From contig JBCFYV010000895.1 in NCBI GenBank assembly GCA_039000515.1, forward strand, positions 20,675 through 84,674: 64,000 nt of DNA, written 5' to 3'. The notes under the pieces are model-generated. The model worked only from the letters and a program-made list of their open reading frames with translations. It was not told where the DNA came from and searched no databases. The DNA is from Timema cristinae. Taxonomy: Eukaryota > Arthropoda > Insecta > Phasmatodea > Timematidae. The position numbers were made by a program, and so were the translations under genes. This document shows, one piece after another, positions 56,301 through 64,000 of the stretch; the first letter of the stretch is position 1, and the number at the start of each line of letters is the position of its first letter.

Positions 56301-57960
56301 TTTTCAGAATATATCTATGTGGAGTGATACCTCACTAAATGCATAAATAATAGCTTTGGCTAATTGATTCTTAATAAAAGAGATATACAAGTTTAACAAA
56401 TCAGTTTATTTAAATTTAAACAAGTTGAAAGTATTAAAAATGGTTTGAAAAGATCATATACAAAACTGTGCTTTGTGTATTAAAGGCATTTAAATCTGTT
56501 ACTTTAGACATAGTTATCCCAATAGGGAATATTTGAATTGAAACACTTAAGGTTATACCTGCTATCAACACAAGTATGATAGTCTATATTATGAATTGGA
56601 GTAACTCGTTAAAGTAGAACTAACCCACATTCCACTACGAAGGCGCATCTGCCTCAACACAACAGTAATTTAAATAGTAAGCAATTATTTATTTAAGGTT
56701 AAGCAACAACACATAGCCTCTATCCAGCCTAGCGGCTACAAGACTTAGACCTGAAAGGCATTTACATGAATAATAGTTAATGTTATCAAGTTCTAGACAT
56801 TCCTAATTTAAAGAGTTACTACGTTGGTAGTTAAATGAGCTAACCCCATAGTGAATTATGAGATACAAAGAATACGCTCTTAGAAGAGGAACTATAGGTC
56901 TACAAATAGTTAATGGCGAGCTACCAGGAATCTAGGCTATTAAAATACTATGGCTGGTCTATTCTTCATTAGTACTGCCTGGTCATTAAATAGTATGTTT
57001 AACATTCTACACAAGTTTGGACATACAATAACTAGTGATTACAGTCAAACATTAACAAATACAAACGGCGCCTGAAAGGGGCCAAATCAAATAAAATATA
57101 ACCCCGCGGGTTACTACTCAGGACTAGTAACACACCCACAGGTTGAGCACTGAAGAAAAGTGTATCATTAGACATTTTAGATGCTGGTACCAGTCAAATA
57201 CCCAACTAGCTCATGAAACATAGCGATAGATAACCTGATTTCCACCATAATATGATCCTAAGCATTAAGTTAGCCGGAGCATGGTTATACAGTCTGGCTA
57301 TTGCCCAGGTATTTATACTATGTCTGATGAGCATATGAAAATAAAGCAAGATCTCATAACATTCAAAACTATGCCTTATTGGCATAGAAAAACAAGTCAG
57401 AAACTCTAACATACAAAATTATGTCAAATGGACATAGTAACAAAGAGTAACAACTCTTTTAAAGATTATTAATACAAATATTCATAGTGACAGATGTAGT
57501 TACATCTGTGACGAGGAGGAGAGACTGACGCCTTACACATCATGACCACCAGTATCTAAGTAGATCCTTGCTTCATGTCCAAGCTGTTCCTTCAATGAAT
57601 CGTTACAATTGAATATAAAATGTGAAGCAAGGGATGGACATTTTATACAAAATTGACTGATGTATTCGGGAAGGGACATTTACAAGGGAAGCGGGGTGTG
57701 GTAATTTCCTAAAAATGAGCCAAATGACAACTAGTGCTAGCAGGCGGCCATTGAGCACAACACACTGAAGCGATTCGGTCATTTCATCGAAGTGAGGCCA
57801 ACGATTAAGATGTCCTTTTGTTGAACCTCCAAGAACAGTCAGTTGGGGCACTTTCCTCAAGTTGGGTGTTTCCAGCAACAGGATTTCACTTTGAGTTTAT
57901 ATCTGCAACACATTATTAGAATTTATTAGTTCTTGTATCTATCATGTTAATCATATATAT
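56301..57960. other. Unidentified insertion inside piggyBac
   Basis: About 1.65 kb that interrupts the transposase between the catalytic core and the G-H-N-L-F-F-D block. It has no motif-bearing frame and is GC-richer in the right half. It could be an LTR or a non-autonomous element; ends are unclear. Confidence 0.45.
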
Positions 57961-57966
57961 GGTATT

Positions 57967-58610
57967 TTGAGAGTAAGTGTTAACGGTACATATAACACAG
58001 TACAAGGTCACAATTTATTCTTTGATAGCTGGTATAGAAGTCCTCAACTATTCAAATTGCTCTTAGAACAAAGTACTAATTCATGTGATACAGTTAGGAG
58101 AAATATTAAAGGCTCACCAGTCAAAAATAAATTGCAAACTGGGATATGGAAGTGTCATACTCCAACAAGTACACTTATATCCATTGGTTTGACAGACAAG
58201 ACGTCAGTATACTCTCCTCAATTCACAATGATGTGATGTAAGCTACTAGGAAACCAATAGAATGACTGGTGAACCAGCTATGTATTGGAGTACAATACCA
58301 ACATGGGTGCTGTAGAACAAGGAGACATGCAGTCAGAAAAGCTATGGTTTTGAAACAGATAAAAGATGGCAAAAAGGTGTCAGAAGTTATCAGGTTAGCT
58401 GTAATTCGACATATTTTTGAAAAATTCCACGTTGCAAGAGCAAAGCAAGGTGAAAGACCTTTTTCTCGAGAAATGCCTCTTCATATATTAAAAATACATT
58501 TTCCATCTTCGGTTCCTTCAACATAAAAAAAAAGAAATTAGCAAGAGTGTGACGTGTCTGTTCTGCCACCGAACTGGGACCAAGAGTCACGTTATATCTA
58601 CAACTGTGAT
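57967..58610 (+). pseudogene. piggyBac transposase, C-terminal part
   Basis: GHNLFFDSWYRSPQLFKLLL and then CDTVRRNIKGSPVKNKLQTG match the second catalytic D block (D-N-x-Y-T-S-P-x-L) and the G-T-V-R-x-N-R-K-x-x-P segment of piggyBac. LTDKTSVY and an out-of-frame N-x-x-M-G-A-V-D region follow. The end has HFPSSVPST and a degraded cysteine-rich RING-like tail (about 58520-58600). Several stops. Confidence 0.8.
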
Positions 58611-58690
58611 TTTGTATTTTGTGTTTTTCTATGCTTTGAGAAATAACATATATCACAATATTTTAGACATATTATTAGAATAAACTCAAA

Positions 58691-59204
58691 AATACTCTAA
58701 ATAAATATTTGGATTTTGACTAGTGAGATTTTATTTTTTGTAATAAGCGTTAGTACTTTTTTTTATACAATCCTAGTGAAAATATACATATTACAAGTGA
58801 AAATAAATGTAGCTATTCTTGATAAAGGACGTGATGGAGCATCTGCTAAATTCAGCCGTAACTCTAAGAATAAACTACCAGAGCTTTGAACTGTAGAGAT
58901 AACTACACAACAAATTTACTCAAGAAGTGTGTAAATCCAAGATGAGTATTTGAAGACCACAATCTCCTAAACAGTTATGGAAAACACTACATGATACTTG
59001 GTACTAATTTAAAAAAAATTGGATCATTCTTACTTCAAACTTTCACCTAGTGACCTCAATGAGCACCAAGTGCCTACCCATTGTTTTAGAATACACAGCA
59101 AAAAAGGCCACAATTAACAAATCCACAATCCATAGCAAGTAAATTAAATTTTGATCTTTCCTATTCCCATCCTGAAAAGGTTTATACGTATATTCATTAT
59201 CATC
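58691..59204. other. AT-rich stretch
   Basis: Nothing recognised on either strand. Confidence 0.5.
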
Positions 59205-60970
59205 TACTGTTTCCATCCTGTGGCCGGATCAGTTAAGTAGGCCTTAAATGGCTCTTGGTCAGTTTAGTGAAATGCCTCCATTTTCCTCTTTCCTACCACT
59301 ACTCTTCCTCCTTTCCATTCTTCTCCTTTTACTTGAACACTTTGTTATCTGCTCCTCTCATCTCTTTCTTGGCCTCCCTCGCGGTCTTTTTCCTACATTA
59401 TTAATTTCCAACATTATCTTTGGCATTCTTTCTTTTTCCATTCTCATTACATGCCCATACCGTCTCAGTCTTGCTTCCCCTACTATCTCATATACTCCAT
59501 GCACCCCAACTCTTCCCTGGATAACTTAATTCCTAATCTTGTTTCTCCTCATTACAGCTAACATGCTCCTCACAAACTTCAATCTCATGGTCTCCGCTTT
59601 CCTAGTCTTTCTTACATTCATTGCCAATGTTTCTGCTGCATATGTAACATTGGACAAAAAGTAGGCTACACCTTGTACAATACTTATTTACACTTCAAGG
59701 GCACTTCTCTTCCCCATAGCAGGTGTCTTACGCACCTGTAGAACAACTCTCCCTGCTGTCTTCTTCTCATTAAATCCTCTCTACTCCCACCTTTCTTCTC
59801 AATCACGCCTCCAAGCTATTTTACATCTTGTACGTTTCTCAGCTCTACTCCATCCAACCTTATAGCTTTATTAGGTCCTACCCTCTTACTTGTCACTACA
59901 ATCACTTCACACTTTGCCATACTAAATTTCATTCCACACTCTTTCACTTTCTTATTCCATTGTTGTAGTTATTCATGTACTTCCTCTTCCTTCTCTCCCC
60001 ATACCATCAAGTTATCGGCAAACATCATAGCTTCCATTTCTTACTCCGCGAGTTTTCATGCTACTTTGTTCATGACCATCACCATTTCCGTCACCATTAC
60101 CATTACAAATATTAATGGTGAAAGGGCACTCCCCTGCTTTACTCCATTTTTTATTTGGAACCACTCCGTCCTTCCAATCTCTATCTTAACATAACCCCTG
60201 TTATCCTCACATGTGCTTTTCACTCTCATTACAACTCCTCTTTCCACTTTGGCCTCCTCCATTGTTTACCAAACTGTATTTTTATCCACGCTATCATATG
60301 CCTTCTCCACATCCATAAATACCATTTCCCATATTCATACCTTCTCTCCATCAGTTGTCGTATGGCAAAGATTTAGTCTATTGTAGATCTTTCCAACTTC
60401 CTTTCGTTTTATTTATTATTCTCTTTTCCAGTATCTTCTCAGATATTTTTATGCAGTGATACATCAGCGTTATCCTCCTATCATTTGTACACCTCTTCCT
60501 GTTTCCTTTCTTGAAAACATGAATTATATCTCCCTTTATCCAGTCTTCCGGCACCTTGTTCTCTTTCCAAACCACTCTCAGCACCCTGTATAACCATTGT
60601 ATACCTACTTCAACTGCTGCTTTTATCATTTCCACAGTCAGTTTGTCCACACCCGGTACTTTTCCTTGTTTCAGCCTCTATAATGTGTCCTCTGCCTCTT
60701 TCCATGTGAGACCTCTTTCCTCTTCTTCTGTTATTTCTTCCTGCTCCTTTGTTTCACTCTCATTCCTTTCCTCTCCTAAGTTGAACATTTTCTCAAAACA
60801 TCTCATCCATAGTTTCTTATCTTCCTCGCCTGTCTTCAACGTTCTTCCTTCTTTACCTATCATTATAACTTCTTGTTGTTTCTTTCTCCTACTGTTTTTA
60901 ATAATGGACAGAAATGCTGGAATGGGACTTGGGAGTAAGTAAGAAGGTGTTATAAGTATATTATGCACAT
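59205..60970 (-). mobile_element. RTE/BovB-like LINE, 5'-truncated, decayed
   Basis: Minus-strand blocks in order: WMRCFEKMFNLGEERN (about 60790), LTVEMIKAAVEVG and VWKENKVPEDWIKGDII (about 60530-60645), VFKKGNRKRCTNDRRITLM, GVKQGSALSPLIFVMVM (about 60090-60160), MFADN (about 60010-60035, canonical FADD), CGMKFSMAKCEVIVV, RYGHVMRMEKERMPK (about 59430-59480) and GKRPRGRPRKR (about 59380). This is the RT and C-terminal end of the RTE/BovB type. The catalytic second aspartate reads N, and stops are frequent. Confidence 0.78.
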
Positions 60971-61009
60971 TAAATCAAAAGTAGTAGGTTTTGATGACAT
61001 ACCCATATT

Positions 61010-61960
61010 ATTTAATTAAAGAATAATTGTAGTAGTTCTCTCAAATTTGACAGATATGTTCAATCACTCATTAATGACTGAACAGTTTCCCCTCTATATG
61101 GAAGTTAGCTCAAGTAATACTGTTTCCCCAAAAGTCACAGCCTAAACGTGTTGATGATTACCAACCAAATAGTATATTACTGTATATTTACAATACTTTG
61201 GAGCATATTGTAAAGAAACAGATTTATAAACATATGAGCAATAACCTCCTTCTCTCTGATTGCCAATCTGTCTTCCGGCCTGCCCATGACACATGCATTG
61301 CTCTCATTAAGGTAACTGAAGAGCTACGGCTTGCATTGAACAAGAGACATACAACCGAACTAGTACTTCTTGATTTCAACAAAGCATTTAATATTTTAGA
61401 CGTTGACATACTTTGAAAATACATATTGTTACTTCTGTTTTTCACCTACTTGTGTCGTTGGATATTCTCTTATCTTGTCAGTGGAATGTAAATGGTAGTT
61501 TCAAATAACGTTTGTTCTTCCTGGCGCACTGTTAAAGCTGGTGTACTGCAAGGCTCTATACTTGGGCCACTTTTAATTTCTTTGTTCATTAATGACTTAA
61601 CTTATTCACCTACTTATTGTAAGTATCACCTCTATACAGATTATTTACAAATATTCCTTTCTAATAGTACTGCAAACTTACCTGCAACTATAGACAAAGT
61701 TAATGCGGACTTGAGAGCAATCTCTTCGTGGTCATGTTGCAATGAGCTGCAATTCAATCCCAATAAAGCACAAGCAATGCTTATTGGGACAACAAGGCTC
61801 TTGTCTAAAGTAAACAGCTTTATCCTTCCCAGTATTTTACTTAAAAACAGTGCTATACCATTTAGCTCACACACTAATGCTCTAGGCATACCAATGAATG
61901 CAAATCTGACCTGGACAGATCAAATTACCTTAACATGTCAAAAAACTTAACGCTGCTTTA
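61010..61960 (+). pseudogene. CR1/Jockey-like LINE reverse transcriptase fragment
   Basis: LEHIVKKQIYKHMSNNLLLS and CQSVFRPAHDTCIALIKVTE lead to LVLLDFNKAFNILDVDIL (about 61195-61416). After a break come VKAGVLQGSILGPLLISLFI and KYHLYTDYLQIFLSN, then WSCCNELQFNPNKAQAMLIG (61530-61790). The catalytic Y-A-D-D reads Y-T-D-Y, so activity is lost. Endonuclease and tail are missing. Confidence 0.78.
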
Positions 61961-61969
61961 CGGAGGCGA

Positions 61970-62160
61970 CTGAATTGTATCTCCTCGGAAGAGACACTCT
62001 TCCGATACTTTTGCCACAAACAGTTCAAATGAAAATTCTGAATTAAATCTCTTTTAAAAATCGGAATTATATCTCCGAAATCCTGAATTGTACCTCCTCG
62101 GAAGAGACTCTCTTCCGATACCTTACACATAAACAGCCCCGACTGAAAATCCTGAATTGT
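61970..62160. repeat. Direct repeat carrying 9-bp hairpins
   Basis: CTGAATTGTA occurs at 61970, 62083 and about 62152. After the first two lies TCGGAAGAG, a three-base loop, then CTCTTCCGA (61985-62005 and 62098-62118), a perfect 9-bp stem in both copies with different loops (ACA, ACT). The spacing is 113 bp. Confidence 0.85.
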
Positions 62161-62745
62161 ATATCTAAGTACACGACCTTAAATTTTAATTCTTATGCGC
62201 ACTTTTAATAAGTCTGTTAGTTTGTCATAAGACTTCTAGATGGCCTAACAAGCGACAATTTTGGTTGATGCTTAGTACAGCTCATAAATAACAGAGGGCA
62301 GCATAGGGTAAAATTTATCAAATTTCTAAATGTAACAATTTATAGAGCATTTTTATTTTAATTTATGTTTGAAAACATTAAAATCACATTGTAATATGTA
62401 TTTTAACATTTTAACGGAAAACACATGATTTGTGTAGTTATAATTATTATGTTTGTATAGTTATTTACGCATTTTATGGAACATGTAATATTTACATCTG
62501 TTTTTAATAATGGTATAAATAATATGCCAAATCATATTGTAAAATATAAAAAGAGTTAAGGGTGTTGAAGTCTCGGAACTTTTACCAGAAAGTGAACTGT
62601 TGGCTCCATATAACAGATTAGGGCTGTGTTATAGTTTCAAAAATATTTAAACTTATATATTATATTTTCTGATATATTTTTAATTTGATCAAATTGACGT
62701 TTTAATTAAAGGAATTAGATTAGTATGTTTCTCAAAACTAGTAAT
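62161..62745. other. AT-rich stretch
   Basis: Nothing recognised. Confidence 0.5.
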
Positions 62746-62756
62746 TTTAAGGAGCG

Positions 62757-63018
62757 ACCCGCCTCGATGGCGTAGTTGGCTAACGCTCTTGTCGTGTTAA
62801 GCTAGACTGCTGAGGACGGGGAGATCGAGGTTCGAATCTCGGTCGGGTGAACTGGGGTGGTTTTTCCTAAATGGTTTTCCACTCTCCCTCCGCGCAAATG
62901 CGGGTTCACTTCCTCTAATTCAACCTTCCCAATTCCTAATCCATCAGTGTAATTAGTACTTAAAGCGTATAACCCGAACGGGTAGTAAGACGCGGTGCTA
63001 AATATTATTAAAATATTA
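62757..63018 (+). mobile_element. Full-length tRNA-derived SINE (SINE-B) with target duplication
   Basis: The head CCGCCTCGATGGCGTAGTTG and the B box GAGGTTCGAATCTCGG have a long insert between A and B boxes (GACTGCTGAGGACGGGGAG). The body has CTCTCCCTCCGCGCAAATGC. The shared tail is GCGTATAACCCGAACGGGTA, then AGACGCGGTGCTAA. TTTAAGGAGCG flanks it at 62746-62756 and 63019-63029, an exact 11-bp duplication. Confidence 0.92.
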
Positions 63019-63029
63019 TTTAAGGAGCG

Positions 63030-64000
63030 GATATTTTGCATTTAGCATAACGACTTGCTATAGATTATCTTGTAAAGATTACAATACGATTGCATTATTA
63101 CTTTATAAAATATTTAATATTTATTATTACATTTTTATATATCCATTTTTAATTAGGTATTTGATTTTTTCCTCTACGAGGAAGGTTATTTACATACCTA
63201 ATTTCATTCTCATACTGTCAACAGTTTTGACAAGTCAATACCTTGCTTTACATAAGCTTTACATAAGACGGGGCAGTATACAACCTGCATTACAACCACT
63301 AAAATAAAGGTAATCTTTCAAAACTTCTATTTCAACTGCCATGAATGATAATAAAATATTTCTTATGTCGAATTGAAGGTAACATTATGCTGGAAATGCC
63401 GTATTCATCCAAATTTAAATAAAAACTCCTAGTAATTGATAAAAGTTATATAGAAATTAATAAACATGTTTTAGCTTCAAACGGGAAATTAGAAGGAAAT
63501 TTAAAATTTCATTGATTAGATGCACAGCCTAAATAGTTTACGCTTCCCACCGTATAATATCATCTGGCTTTAATTAATTAACTGAATAAATGCTTTTAAA
63601 GCTATTTTAAAATAAAATATTTTATTCATTAGTACTACTAAGCATAAGTATATCTATTAATATCAGGGAGTTATGTCGGGAAATGCAAGAGAAAATGGTT
63701 TGGTTAGAGAGAGCGAAACAAATTGATCAAGCTCACGAACATCGGTGATCACGAGGATCAACAAGTGCGAGTATCATGTTTTCGATGATTAGGGGATGGG
63801 GTTTGGACCCCAGCGCTTGTATATAGGTAGGTGGTTTATTCAAAATTGTTTCCCACTCTCTTCTAACAAATGCTGTACACACTTTCTATAAGATTAACTT
63901 TTTACAACCTTGTCCCATTAGTGTGACGGTGGTAACATGCAGAGAAAAGATAAAAAAAATCACAATTTATGTCGGGAAAAACGGGAATTTTTTAAAAGAG
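63030..64000. other. AT-rich stretch with possible SINE debris
   Basis: No gene recognised. The stretch 63690-63920 loosely follows the layout of SINE-B (TTTCCCACTCTCTTCTAAC, then ACCTTGTCCCATTAGTGTGA), but too weakly to call. Confidence 0.4.

Larger units (their letters stand above)
54426..58690 (+). mobile_element. piggyBac-like DNA transposon, interrupted
   Basis: Coding remnants of a piggyBac transposase (DDE_Tnp_1_7 type) run from 54968 to 58610 on the plus strand, split by about 2 kb of inserted DNA at 55931-57960. TTAACCTTTT at 54426 is a plausible left end, since piggyBac elements insert at TTAA and often begin CCC/CCTTT. The matching right end was not found, so both boundaries are tentative. 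Confidence 0.7.

Overview
The window is animal nuclear DNA, most likely from an insect or other arthropod. It has spliced protein-coding exons, Jockey-type non-LTR retrotransposons with a zinc-knuckle ORF1, a copia element that appears primed by half of the initiator Met tRNA, a piggyBac relative and several tRNA-derived SINEs. It is almost entirely repeats; I cannot name the species.

The only cellular genes I can support lie at 41.2-52.8 kb on the plus strand. Three exons (41196-41305, 50912-50996, 52668-52808) join in compatible phases and encode the N-terminal half of a Gemin2-like SMN-complex protein. Inside its 9.6 kb first intron, on the same strand, sits an essentially complete single-exon WASH complex subunit 1 gene (WASHC1), broken by one missing A in a homopolymer. 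An AG 31 bp before the WASH ATG would splice the Gemin2 first exon in frame onto WASH, so the two genes may share a promoter and first exon. The C-terminal Gemin2 exons were not found.

Layout: 1-8.5 kb is AT-rich with a dead hAT-like transposase, SINE tails and GC-rich repeats. 8.5-13.7 kb is a decayed Jockey-like LINE (J1, minus strand). 14-23 kb is a second Jockey-like LINE (J2, minus), present as one long copy plus two partial copies in tandem, with dense single-base indels suggesting poor consensus quality. 23-34 kb holds GGCCTAAA arrays, SINEs, a THAP remnant, a hAT-type MITE, a minisatellite, a Ty3/gypsy pol fragment and a LINE fragment. 34298-40497 is a copia element with both LTRs and an ATTAA target duplication, interrupted by a 1.6 kb insertion. 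44.7-49 kb holds an RTE-like LINE tail and a dead repeat-associated gene disrupted by a MITE and by a 24-unit, 43-bp minisatellite. 54.4-58.7 kb is a piggyBac-like element split by an insertion that includes a fold-back tRNA-derived element. 59.2-62 kb holds an RTE-like LINE (minus) and a CR1/Jockey-like RT fragment (plus). A SINE with clear target duplications lies near 63 kb.

Two SINE families with different tRNA-like heads share one 3' tail of about 50 bp, which points to mobilisation by a common LINE. Most mobile genes here are dead. The exceptions worth noting are long uninterrupted domains in the copia RT and integrase.
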